Shown piece by piece: positions 39,396-47,496 of a stretch of DNA of 64,000 nucleotides. The stretch spans positions 310,001 to 374,000 of the forward strand of contig NZ_QFXK01000010.1 in assembly GCF_003261635.1 (NCBI RefSeq), given 5' to 3'. This DNA comes from Kribbella monticola. Lineage in GTDB: Bacteria > Actinomycetota > Actinomycetes > Propionibacteriales > Kribbellaceae. The notes under the pieces are model-generated. The model was given only the letters and a program-made list of their open reading frames with translations, ran no database searches and had not been told where the DNA came from. Every line of letters begins with the position of its first letter. Position 1 is the first letter of the stretch. The translations under genes and the position numbers were made by a program.

Positions 39396-39805
39396 GCTAC
39401 GACGTGGTGGCACTGATCGACGGGCGACCGTCGTACCAGGACGTGCTGGCGGGCATGATGGCCGCCGGGCCGGACTGGCTGGTGCGCGATGTGTCCGACG
39501 GCGCGGTACTGCAGCTGTGCAACCCGGCAGGGGAGCCGCTGGCCTCGTTGGAGGTGCCGATCCTGATCCAGGTGCCCGGCGAGGTGGAACGCCTGCTCGG
39601 GCCGGAGCTGGCCGGCGTACCGACGCCGGTGTGGTGGGCCGAGGTCCGGGCCGACCCGCAGAACGGTGGGCCGGAGCTGGCCGACCGGTACGCCGCGGAG
39701 CTGGTCAAGCGGCTCGGTGGGCAGGTGTGGAAGCCCGCCCCGCCGCCGTTCGACCCGCCGACCGGACCCGCCGTCGCCGATGTTGCTGGAGGCAACAATG
39801 CCTAA
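39392..39805 (+). CDS. DUF6177-like N-terminal half, type VII-associated
   Basis: 137 residues from a GTG overlapping the eccC stop. It starts SYDVVALIDGRPSY and contains DGAVLQLCNPAGEPLASLEV and VPGEVERLLG. As I remember the family, DUF6177 proteins in Streptomyces ESX loci begin the same way and continue into the region encoded by the next ORF, so this looks like the N-terminal half of a split protein. Function unknown. The downstream ATG overlaps by 8 bases. Confidence 0.7.
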   Translation: MSYDVVALIDGRPSYQDVLAGMMAAGPDWLVRDVSDGAVLQLCNPAGEPLASLEVPILIQVPGEVERLLGPELAGVPTPVWWAEVRADPQNGGPELADRYAAELVKRLGGQVWKPAPPPFDPPTGPAVADVAGGNNA

Positions 39806-40850
39806 CCCGGTCGAGCTGAGCCCTGGGATCGACCTGCACACCGACAAGGTCGTCGTGATCATGCAGGACCGCCCGGTGGTCGGCATGTCCGCGTGGCTGG
39901 TGGACGCGCTCGCGGCCGCCGAGGTGGCGGGACTCGGCGTACAGCTGGTGACGCCGGCGACGACGCGGCTGACCTTCGCAGTACGGACCACTCTGTTCAG
40001 TGGGCGGGACTCGCGCTGGGTGGTGACCGAGCCGAATGGCGAGGGCGCGTACGACGGGCTGGGCGGCTCGAAGCTCAAGTGGGACGGACAGATGTTCCAG
40101 GCCGTCGCTGCGGGCGAGCAGGACAAGGTCGACATGAGCCCGACCTTCGTCGCGGTCGACCTCGAGCTGCCCTCGCAGCTGCTGATCACTGCGCGGGTGC
40201 GGTACCAGGCCCTCGAGACGACGGTCGTCGGCAAGGCAGCCGAGCAGCTGTTCAAGGACCTGACCGGTGACGAGCCGGCCGGGTGGGGGACTGCCGAGCC
40301 TGTGTCGCAGCCGTGGAACGTGGGCCAGCTGACGGCGTACTGCCGGCGGCGTGCCCCGAAGCCGACCTGGCTTTCGGTTGTCGGCGGCAAGGACGGGCTG
40401 AGCGCGATGGGTGCAGTGGAGATCCACCGGCGGCCGGCCGGGCTCGAGGAGATCATCAACCTCGCCGTGGCGACGCCGGACGGACTGCCGACTCCCGCCG
40501 CCATCCAGAAGGTCGGCGAGCGGCTGGCGAACGCCTTCACGCTGGTGTCGTTCTTCGCGCAGGGTGCGCGCGGCGGCACCGATACGAACGCGATGCCGCA
40601 CTGGGTCGGCGTACCGGTTCCGATGGCGATGGCCGTCGGCAACGACGCGCTGCGCGGTGACGGGATGGCCAAGGCGCTGGACATGACGGGTGTCGCGGAC
40701 ATCACGCCGGTCAAGATCGGCCCGACCGCGTCGCCGGCGGTGTGGTACCCGATCGGTGAGGGCAAGAACCAGCTCGACTGGAACATCTACAGTGCGTTGC
40801 TCGGCCGGCTGCTGCCGCCGGGGACGCCGACCGGTCTGCCGACCGCCTAA
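39798..40850 (+). CDS. DUF6177-like C-terminal part, type VII-associated
   Basis: 350 residues from the ATG at 39798, where the SD-like GGAGG lies a few bases upstream; the open frame further back (39666) is a shadow of the previous gene. Marker segments are DKVVVIMQDRPVVGMSAWL, VTPATTRLTF and the late SFFAQGARGG. It is cytoplasmic with no transmembrane helix. Conserved between eccC and eccD in this type of locus, it may be a cytosolic accessory or chaperone; the role is unproven. Confidence 0.72.
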   Translation: MPNPVELSPGIDLHTDKVVVIMQDRPVVGMSAWLVDALAAAEVAGLGVQLVTPATTRLTFAVRTTLFSGRDSRWVVTEPNGEGAYDGLGGSKLKWDGQMFQAVAAGEQDKVDMSPTFVAVDLELPSQLLITARVRYQALETTVVGKAAEQLFKDLTGDEPAGWGTAEPVSQPWNVGQLTAYCRRRAPKPTWLSVVGGKDGLSAMGAVEIHRRPAGLEEIINLAVATPDGLPTPAAIQKVGERLANAFTLVSFFAQGARGGTDTNAMPHWVGVPVPMAMAVGNDALRGDGMAKALDMTGVADITPVKIGPTASPAVWYPIGEGKNQLDWNIYSALLGRLLPPGTPTGLPTA

Positions 40851-40885
40851 GTGAACGCTGCAACGACGATCAGAGAGGTGTACAG

Positions 40886-42211
40886 GTGGCTGCGGTCTAC
40901 AGCCGGGTGACCATCATCGGCCGGCAACGCCAGATGGACGCCGTCCTGCCGGTGGACGAGCCGCTGGGCCGGTTGATGCCGGACCTGTTGCGGATGCTCG
41001 GCGAGCCGATCGACCCGTCGCCGCGGCGCCGGTACCTGACCACGCCGACCGGCCAGACGGTCTCGCTCGAGCTCACCCTGGGCTCGGCGCAGATCGGTGA
41101 CGGTTCCGTACTGCGGCTGGCGGCCGAGGGCGAGGTGCCACCCCCACCGACCGTGTACGACGTGGTCGAGGAGGCCGTCGACGACCTCGAGCGCCGCGGC
41201 ACCACCTTCCAGCGCAAGCATCGGCACTGGGCTGCCGGTGCCGCGCTGATCTTCGCGTTGCTCGCCGGTGCGATCGCGCTGGCCCGGGCGGTCGACGGTG
41301 ACGTGGCAGCCTTCGTGTTGCTGGTCGTTGCGATCATCACCGGTCTCGGTGGAGTGGTGCTCGGCCGCGCCGGACAGAAGACGACCGCGATCACTCTGCT
41401 CATCGTGACACCGATATTGCTCGGGATCGTGGCCTGGTCGCTCGGCAGCTCGGAGGACTGGTCGACGCCGATGCGGACCGGGATCGTCGCGCTCGGGCTG
41501 GCGCTCGGTCCGCTGCTGTTCGCGATGGCCGGCCTGGCCGGCGGCGGTCTGGTCGGCGGCGGTACGGCGATGATCTTCGCGCTGATCTGGATCGTCGGTG
41601 TGGCAGCTGGTGTGTCCAGCGAGAAGCTGAGCGCGCTGGTGGCTGTCGTGGCGGTGCTGCTGCTCGGCGTACTGCCGCGGCTCGCGCTGTCGATGTCCGG
41701 GCTCACCGCGCTGGACGACCGGCGGTCGAGCGGCAACGAGATCGGTCGGCCGGACGTCGAGTCGGCGCTGAACGCTGCACACGTGGGTCTGGCGCTCTCC
41801 GCGACGGCGATCGCGCTGTGGTCCGCCGCTGCCGGGATCGTGCTCGCGCTGCATGGGTCGGTCTGGACAGTGTCGATCGCTGCGCTGCTGGCGCTGCTGC
41901 TGTGTGCGCGTTCGCGCCTGTACCCGTTGGCCGCTGAGGTGCTCGGGTTGTTCACCGCTGCGGGGGTGATCGTCGCCGCGCTGGTCCAGGATCTGTCGCA
42001 GAAGTCGGTGGGTGGCACACTTGTAGCAGTCGGGCTACTCGTGGTGGTGGCGATGGTCGGTGCGTTCGGCCTGAGCTGGACGCCACAGGACCACGTGCAG
42101 GTCCGGCTCGGCCAAGTGCTGGACCAGATCCAGGTACTGGCCGTCGTAGCGCTGGTACCGCTGACCCTCGGAGCGTTCGGGGTCTTCAGCGGGCTGCTCA
42201 AAGTCTTCTGA
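40886..42211 (+). CDS. eccD: Type VII secretion integral membrane protein EccD
   Basis: 441 residues from a GTG with GAGAGG upstream. The N-terminal ~80 residues form a ubiquitin-like domain (YSRVTIIGRQRQMDAVLPV), then a linker (about 90-112), then about eleven hydrophobic helices to the C-terminus. This is the EccD channel architecture. It is the only polytopic component in the locus. It ends 9 bases before the EspI-like gene. Confidence 0.93.
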   Translation: MAAVYSRVTIIGRQRQMDAVLPVDEPLGRLMPDLLRMLGEPIDPSPRRRYLTTPTGQTVSLELTLGSAQIGDGSVLRLAAEGEVPPPPTVYDVVEEAVDDLERRGTTFQRKHRHWAAGAALIFALLAGAIALARAVDGDVAAFVLLVVAIITGLGGVVLGRAGQKTTAITLLIVTPILLGIVAWSLGSSEDWSTPMRTGIVALGLALGPLLFAMAGLAGGGLVGGGTAMIFALIWIVGVAAGVSSEKLSALVAVVAVLLLGVLPRLALSMSGLTALDDRRSSGNEIGRPDVESALNAAHVGLALSATAIALWSAAAGIVLALHGSVWTVSIAALLALLLCARSRLYPLAAEVLGLFTAAGVIVAALVQDLSQKSVGGTLVAVGLLVVVAMVGAFGLSWTPQDHVQVRLGQVLDQIQVLAVVALVPLTLGAFGVFSGLLKVF

Positions 42212-42220
42212 TCGGATGGT

Positions 42221-43957
42221 ATGACCGGGCCGAACTGGCAGGCGGAGCTGATGAACCGCCTCGACGACGATTCCGCGGCGGATCCCACACCGGCCGCCGC
42301 GGCCCCGGTTGCTCCGACACCCGAGCCGGCTGAGCCGACGCAGGCCACCGCGCCTGAGCCGGCGGCGCCTCAGTCGGCCGCGCCTCAGTCGGCCGTGCCG
42401 ACGCGGCCCGCCGCGCCGGCATCTGGGCCGACGATGCCGCCGCCTCCTCCGGCGACGGGGGAGGGGTGGGCCGGCCCGCAGCAGCAATACCCGCAGCAGC
42501 AGCCTGGGTATCAGCAGTACGCGCCGCAGCCGCAGTACGGACAGCAGTACCCGCAGCAGCCGCCGCCGTACCAGCAACCGCAGTACCCGGCGCAGCAGCA
42601 GCCGCAGTACCCGCCGCCGGCGTACGAGCAGCCGCCGTACGGGCCGCCGCCGCAGGTGCCGCCTGCGCCATACCAGCAGCCGTACGCCGAGCAGTACCCG
42701 CCGCAGCCCTACCAGGCACCGCAGTACCAACCGCCACCACCGCAGTACTACGAACCTCCGGCACAGCAGCAGGGCTGGCAGCAACCCCCACCGCCACAGC
42801 AACAGCAGCAGTGGGTCCAGCCGCCGCCTCCCCAGCAGCCGCAGTGGGAGCAGCCGCCCCCGCCCCAGCAGGCGCCTGCCCAACAATGGGTGCAGCCGCC
42901 ACCGGCCGAACCGCCACCGCCCCAGCAATGGGGCCAACCGCCGGCAACTGAACAACAGCCACCCCCGCAGTGGCAGCAACCTCAGCAGCAGTGGGAACAA
43001 CCGCCGGCCGAAGACGGCAGTTGGAACGCGCCGTCCGAGCCCGAAGCCGGCGGATGGAACGGTCCCGCCGCGGACGACGGTCCGGCCGCGCACGCTTACA
43101 CGCCCGCCTACCAGGACCCGCTGGCCGGTCCGTTGCCCGCGGCAACTGGTTCGGTCGGCCTGCAGCACGAGGATCCGTCCGGCGGGTTCTTCCGCAAGAT
43201 CGGCCGGTTCGCCGCCGAAGCGGCGTACATCGCCGGTGCGTCCGGCCGGATGCAGCGCGACGTGGAGAACATCGCGATCATCCGCCGCCCGATCGGCATC
43301 GGCCGGATGATCGGCGTCATCGGCCCCGTTCCGCAGAGCGGTACGTCGATCGTCACCGCGTTGCTCGCGGACGCGATCTCGTCGCAGCGCGGCGACATCG
43401 TGCTCGCCGTCGACGCCTTTCCGCTCGAAGCCAAACTCACCCACCGCCTCGACCAGAGCATCGCCAACACGCCCGGCTCGCGGGTCCAGCTCGCCCGCGC
43501 CGAACCGACCGCCGATGCGATCAGCGACGTCCTCGCCGCCCGGAACGTCGGCGGCGCCAACCAGATCCCGCTCTCCCTGGTCGACTGCCCGGCAGGTCTG
43601 TTCGAGGAAGCCACCGGGTACGTCGCCGGCGCGGCGCACGCCGTCGCGCTCGTCATCCCGTCCGCGCGCGAGGACGCGCTGAGCAGCATCAACCTGCTCG
43701 ACCAACTGACGACGGACGGCCAGCACATGCTGGTCGACAAGGGTCTCGTGATCATCGCCGAGAACGTGCCCGACGATCCCGAGCCGGTCCGCTGGCTGCA
43801 GTCGGCCGTCTCGGACCGCGGCCTCGGGTACGTAGTACTGCCGTACGACGCCCACTTGGCGCGCGCCTGGCCGCTCCAGCCGGAGCGCCTCGAGCCCGCC
43901 ACCCGCCGGGCGGTGCTCGAACTGGCTGCCCGGCTGGTCCAACGCGCCACCCGCTGA
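42221..43957 (+). CDS. EspI-like protein: Pro/Gln-rich N-terminus plus MinD/ParA-like domain with degenerate P-loop
   Basis: 578 residues. Residues ~20-310 are low complexity, rich in Pro, Gln and Tyr (PPQYY, QQWVQPPP). The C-terminal ~260 residues have the MinD/ParA fold seen in the ESX protein EspI. The P-loop position reads GPVPQSGTS: the catalytic Lys is absent and only SGTS remains, so ATP binding is doubtful. The later strand ends VDAFPLEAKL (switch region) and SLVDCPAG. EspI-type proteins modulate ESX secretion; this one may be a pseudo-ATPase. Confidence 0.82.
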   Translation: MTGPNWQAELMNRLDDDSAADPTPAAAAPVAPTPEPAEPTQATAPEPAAPQSAAPQSAVPTRPAAPASGPTMPPPPPATGEGWAGPQQQYPQQQPGYQQYAPQPQYGQQYPQQPPPYQQPQYPAQQQPQYPPPAYEQPPYGPPPQVPPAPYQQPYAEQYPPQPYQAPQYQPPPPQYYEPPAQQQGWQQPPPPQQQQQWVQPPPPQQPQWEQPPPPQQAPAQQWVQPPPAEPPPPQQWGQPPATEQQPPPQWQQPQQQWEQPPAEDGSWNAPSEPEAGGWNGPAADDGPAAHAYTPAYQDPLAGPLPAATGSVGLQHEDPSGGFFRKIGRFAAEAAYIAGASGRMQRDVENIAIIRRPIGIGRMIGVIGPVPQSGTSIVTALLADAISSQRGDIVLAVDAFPLEAKLTHRLDQSIANTPGSRVQLARAEPTADAISDVLAARNVGGANQIPLSLVDCPAGLFEEATGYVAGAAHAVALVIPSAREDALSSINLLDQLTTDGQHMLVDKGLVIIAENVPDDPEPVRWLQSAVSDRGLGYVVLPYDAHLARAWPLQPERLEPATRRAVLELAARLVQRATR

Positions 43958-44074
43958 ACCGATCGGCGGTTCCGCACGTTCCTGCTGACGTGGCCCGATT
44001 TGGCGGCCTCGGGTAGAACAGCAAATAGCAGAGCGTTCAACTACTTTGGCCAGGACTCTTGGAGGTCCAGATAC

Positions 44075-44602
44075 ATGAGCGACGACAGTACGACGGAACT
44101 CGGCCGGGCGATCGAGACCCTGCGGGACCGGCGAGCGGTGCTCCGCGGCGCGGCCGTGGCCGGACTGGCCGGGGTCGCCCTGCCGGTGCTCGCGGGCTGC
44201 GGTGACGACAGCAAGGCCGCCTCGGATCCGACCTCAGCGCCCAGTTCGGCGCCGTCTTCCGCGCCGTCCTCCGGGCCGTCTTCCAGCGCTCCGGCAACTG
44301 GCGACGCGGGACCGGTCCTCGGTCCGGTTTCGGACGTACCGGTCGGGGGCGGCAAGGTCTTCACCGACGCGAAGATCGTGGTGACCCAGCCGGCTGCCGG
44401 TCAGTTCAAGGCGTTCACGGCGGTCTGCACGCACGCGGGCTGTCTGGTGGCCACGGTGGAGAACAAGACCATCAACTGTCCTTGTCACGGCAGCAAGTAC
44501 AGCGTCACCGACGGCAGCGTCGTGAACGGTCCTGCGCCGGCACCGCTCGCCGCGGTGAACGTTACGGTCAAGGGCGGCAACATCGTCGGCCCAGCGGCCT
44601 GA
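44075..44602 (+). CDS. Rieske [2Fe-2S] lipoprotein exported by Tat
   Basis: 175 residues from the ATG at 44075 (GGAGG 9 bases upstream). The N-terminal RRAVLRG twin-Arg motif, hydrophobic stretch and lipobox LAGC give a Tat-exported lipid-anchored protein. A Ser/Pro-rich linker (about 50-75) precedes a Rieske domain with complete ligand boxes CTHAGC and CPCHGS. It carries electrons at the outer membrane face; the partner is unknown because no oxidoreductase gene is adjacent. It is monocistronic and converges on the subtilisin gene. Confidence 0.92.
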   Translation: MSDDSTTELGRAIETLRDRRAVLRGAAVAGLAGVALPVLAGCGDDSKAASDPTSAPSSAPSSAPSSGPSSSAPATGDAGPVLGPVSDVPVGGGKVFTDAKIVVTQPAAGQFKAFTAVCTHAGCLVATVENKTINCPCHGSKYSVTDGSVVNGPAPAPLAAVNVTVKGGNIVGPAA

Positions 44603-44633
44603 CCCACCGACTGCGGAAGCCCTCAACTGCGGG

Positions 44634-44659
44634 AGCCCTCGGACAGGTGGCCGAGGGCT
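44634..44659. terminator. Bidirectional terminator between the Rieske and subtilisin genes
   Basis: 9-bp stem (44634-44642 with 44651-44659) and an 8-base loop between convergent stop codons. An extra copy of the left arm (GGAAGCCCTC near 44615) could pair as an alternative. Confidence 0.65.
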
Positions 44660-44677
44660 TCCGTGCTGTCTGTCGGA

Positions 44678-45898
44678 TCAGCGCTGCGCTGCATCCACCT
44701 GGCCGACGAAGAGCAGTTTGTTCGGCGAGTCGGTGCCCGGGTTGGCGACCTTGTCCGGCGTGGCCGCGGCGACGAGCGCTGTGGCCACCTCGGCCGGCTT
44801 GGCGTCCGGGTGCTCGCTCAGGTAGAGCGCGATACCGCCGGTCACGTGCGGCGTGGCCATCGACGTACCGCTCATTCTGGTTGTCGCGTCCGGCGCGGTG
44901 ATGCCGACCGACTCGATGTCGACGCCCGGTCCGAAGACGTCCACGCACTTGCCGTAGTTCGAGAAGGTTGCCTTGGCATCCTTGTCGTCGGTGGCGCCGA
45001 CCGTGATCGCGTCCGGCTGGTCGGCCGGCGAGGCGGTGCAGGCGTCGGAATTGTCGTTGCCGGCAGCAACGGCGTACGTGATACCGGAGTCGATCGAGGC
45101 CTTCACCGCGGCGTCGAGCGCTTTGTCCGCGCCGCCACCGAGGCTCATGTTGGCGACGGCCGGTTTCCTGGCGTTCTTCGTCACCCAGTCGATGCCGGCG
45201 ACGACGCTCTCGGTCGATCCGGAGCCGTTGCAGTCGAGCACCCGGACCGCGACGATCTTGGCGCCCTTGGCGAGGCCGAACCTCGTCCCGGCGATGGTGC
45301 CGGCGACGTGGCTGCCGTGGCCCATGCAGTCGACGCCGTTCTGGCCGTCGCCCAGGGTGTCGGTGCCGACCGACGCCCGCCCGCCGAAGTCCTTGTGTTC
45401 GGCGTAGATGCCGGTGTCGATGACGTACACGGTGACGTTGTCGGCCGTCGCCGAAGGATCGAACTTCTTGTCCAGCGGCAGATCTCGCTGGTCGACCCGG
45501 TCCAGGCCCCACGGCGGGTCGTCCTGGTACGCCGTGACCTTCTGGTTCTGCTGGACGAACGCAACCCGGGTGTCAGCGGCGACCTTCTTCGCCTGCTCCT
45601 CCGACATCGCCGCCGAGAAGCCCTTGAGAGCCGAGCTGAACTGCCGCCGCACCTTCACGCCGTACGACGTCGCCAGGCTCTGCGTGGTCACCCGAGTCTG
45701 CGTGGCCGACTGGTTGCCCGCGAGGACGACGACGTAGCTCCCGGGAATCGCCGTCGCGCTACCGGCGCCGCGGACGATCGCGCCGGCTGCGGCCGGTGGT
45801 GCCTCGCTTGCGGCTGCTGTGGCGACCAAGCCGGTCAGAACCAGGCTCGTGGCCGCGGCGATGCCGAGTACTCGTCTTGGTGAGATCAAAGGGTTCAT
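44678..45898 (-). CDS. Secreted subtilisin-type serine protease (S8)
   Basis: 406 residues. A signal peptide occupies about 1-31, an I9-type propeptide about 50-122 (SYVVVLAGNQ, FVQQNQKV), then the catalytic domain. The triad is D161 (VIDTGI), H194 (GHGSHVAGT) and S346 (SGTSMATPHV), with the oxyanion Asn in AAGNDNS. It belongs to the proteinase-K/aqualysin type. There is no C-terminal transmembrane anchor, unlike ESX mycosins, so although it lies next to the type VII locus it is not a typical MycP. Confidence 0.94.
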   Translation of the reverse strand: MNPLISPRRVLGIAAATSLVLTGLVATAAASEAPPAAAGAIVRGAGSATAIPGSYVVVLAGNQSATQTRVTTQSLATSYGVKVRRQFSSALKGFSAAMSEEQAKKVAADTRVAFVQQNQKVTAYQDDPPWGLDRVDQRDLPLDKKFDPSATADNVTVYVIDTGIYAEHKDFGGRASVGTDTLGDGQNGVDCMGHGSHVAGTIAGTRFGLAKGAKIVAVRVLDCNGSGSTESVVAGIDWVTKNARKPAVANMSLGGGADKALDAAVKASIDSGITYAVAAGNDNSDACTASPADQPDAITVGATDDKDAKATFSNYGKCVDVFGPGVDIESVGITAPDATTRMSGTSMATPHVTGGIALYLSEHPDAKPAEVATALVAAATPDKVANPGTDSPNKLLFVGQVDAAQR

Positions 45899-45989
45899 GG
45901 GCGCAACTCCCTCGAGTCTGCGCTTGGCCCGGTTGCCTCACGCTCGGTCGTGCTCAACCACCCTGCGTGACAGGCTAGATCCGACGCTC

Positions 45990-46004
45990 ATCCCAGCCTG
46001 GGAT
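45990..46004. promoter_or_regulatory. Palindrome in the 313-base gap 45899-46211
   Basis: ATCCCAG-C-CTGGGAT is a perfect 7+1+7 palindrome, a possible operator for the subtilisin gene (about 92 bases upstream of its start). The gap also holds a TAGATT box at 46138-46143 that could serve the VOC gene. Nothing else is seen in the gap. Confidence 0.35.
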
Positions 46005-46211
46005 CAAACGAGGACTATGGGACAACCCGCAACACGACCTTCGCGCAATCGCAAGGTCTCGCCCGAGACGCGCCGACAGCACGGGAACAGGGGCTGACCG
46101 TGCTCGTTTTATTCAAGACCATCCGTCACTCCGCTCGTAGATTCGGATCATGGTCCGCCGGAGGCCTCGCGGCTGTTCGACACATGGGGAGGACGAAATG
46201 GAGATGGCGCG

Positions 46212-46637
46212 ATGAGGATGTTGCACCTAGGACTGCGCGTGACCGATCTCGAGCTGTCGCTGGCGTTCTACCAGGCCATCGGTTACGAGGTCGTCGGCGC
46301 CGTGCCGGAAACGCCGATCGGGCATCTGGCCATGCTCAAGCTCCCCGACGACGAGTTCGTCACCCTCGAGCTCGTTCACGACGCCGAGCCGGTCGAACGC
46401 GGCACCGACCTGAGCCACCTCGTCGTACAGGTCGAGTCGATGGCCGGCACGCTCGGTCGGCTGGCCGATCGCGGGATCGAGCCGACCGCTCCTGGACACG
46501 AAGGCGACGACGGCTTGAAGACCACGTTCATCGCCGACCCGGACGGCCGCCGGATCGAGCTCGTCCAGTGGCCCGCGGGGCACGGCGACCGGATGACCCC
46601 CGCGGACTTCCAGACGAAGGGAAACGAGGATGGATAG
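46212..46637 (+). CDS. VOC-family (glyoxalase-like) protein
   Basis: 141 residues. The betaalphabetabetabeta repeats start LGLRVTDLELSLAFYQAIGY and end with FIADPDGRRIELVQW, which carries the C-terminal Glu metal ligand. It resembles lactoylglutathione lyases, but the substrate is unknown. A five-codon ORF (ATG at 46198, preceded by GGGAGGA) ends in TGA overlapping this ATG, so translation may be coupled to a mini-ORF. It overlaps the next gene by 8 bases. Confidence 0.85.
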   Translation: MRMLHLGLRVTDLELSLAFYQAIGYEVVGAVPETPIGHLAMLKLPDDEFVTLELVHDAEPVERGTDLSHLVVQVESMAGTLGRLADRGIEPTAPGHEGDDGLKTTFIADPDGRRIELVQWPAGHGDRMTPADFQTKGNEDG

Positions 46638-47220
46638 GTCACCCCTGCGGCTCTACATGTCGATGTCGGTCGACGGGTACATCGCCGGGCCGGACGACCG
46701 GCCGGGTCAGGAACTCGGCCGCGACGGCGGGCGGCTGTTCAACTGGCTCGACGACCGGATGTCCGAGCGCGTCAACGGGCAGGTGTACGCCGAGGCCGTC
46801 GCCACCGGCGCCGTGATCTCCGGGCGGCGTACGTTCGAGCTCGCCAAGCGATGGAACGGCGACCACCACGACGGCGTACCGATCAACGTGCTCACCCATC
46901 ACATCGACCCGGACGACGAGCCACCCGGCAGCGCGAAGTTCTACACCGACGTCAATGCCTGTGCCGCCGACGCGCGAGAGGCGGCCAAGGGTCGAGCCGT
47001 GCTGGTCCACGGCGCGGGTGCTGCACGGGCGCTGCTCGCGGCCGATCAGCTCGACGAGCTCGAACTGCATCTCGTCCCCGTACTGCTCGGAGGCGGCCGC
47101 CGCCTGTTCGAGCCGACCGGCCTCGGCCACGTCGAATTGGAGCCCATCCGTCGGCTCGAAGGTCGCGACGCCACCCACCTGCGCTATCGCGTGGTCCACC
47201 GAGAAGCGAACCAGCCATGA
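46630..47220 (+). CDS. Dihydrofolate reductase-like (RibD C-terminal family) protein
   Basis: 196 residues. It starts LRLYMSMSVDGYIAGPDD, the typical family opening, and contains ISGRRTFE and VHGAGAA of the NADPH site and LHLVPVLLGGGRRLF. These enzymes are uncharacterised NADPH-dependent reductases, distinct from true folA. It forms a two-gene unit with the VOC gene. The following gap (47221-47496) contains only a 20-codon open frame with three copies of GACGCCCTC, not supported as a gene. Confidence 0.88.
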   Translation: MDRSPLRLYMSMSVDGYIAGPDDRPGQELGRDGGRLFNWLDDRMSERVNGQVYAEAVATGAVISGRRTFELAKRWNGDHHDGVPINVLTHHIDPDDEPPGSAKFYTDVNACAADAREAAKGRAVLVHGAGAARALLAADQLDELELHLVPVLLGGGRRLFEPTGLGHVELEPIRRLEGRDATHLRYRVVHREANQP

Positions 47221-47484
47221 GCGCCGCACTACCGACGATCGACGCCCTCGACGCCCTCGACGCCCTCGGCGCCTGACCGCACCAGCCCCGGCCGCTCGCC
47301 GGTGCCTGACGCGGCAGCAAGGGGCGGAGCTCCACGCCATCAGTACTGCGGCTCGACGGGTGCCACTCGCCCAACGCCCGCGCTGTCCAGCGGTACTACG
47401 ACGTGTGTCCACCGTCGCGACCACCCCAGCGTCGAGTACTGATGGCGCGGGCAAACCACCTCGAGGCTTGTCGGCGGGGCGAAC

Positions 47485-47490
47485 TAGGGT
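47485..47490 (+). promoter_or_regulatory. Putative -10 box of uvrC (leaderless)
   Basis: TAGGGT lies 6 bases before the uvrC GTG, with no SD between. Confidence 0.45.
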
Positions 47491-47496
47491 TGGTGC

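Noticed and set aside
35286..39413. 1375-codon open frame antisense to eccC
   Set aside because: High-GC shadow. It is Arg/Val/His-rich with no domain, and eccC on the other strand is unambiguous.
44678..45898. Subtilisin as the ESX mycosin
   Set aside because: It lacks the C-terminal transmembrane anchor of MycP, is on the opposite strand and has a generic I9 propeptide.
47217..47276. 20-codon ORF with repeated GACGCCCTC
   Set aside because: Too short, no homology visible and no separate SD; probably noise or a stop-codon-region duplication.
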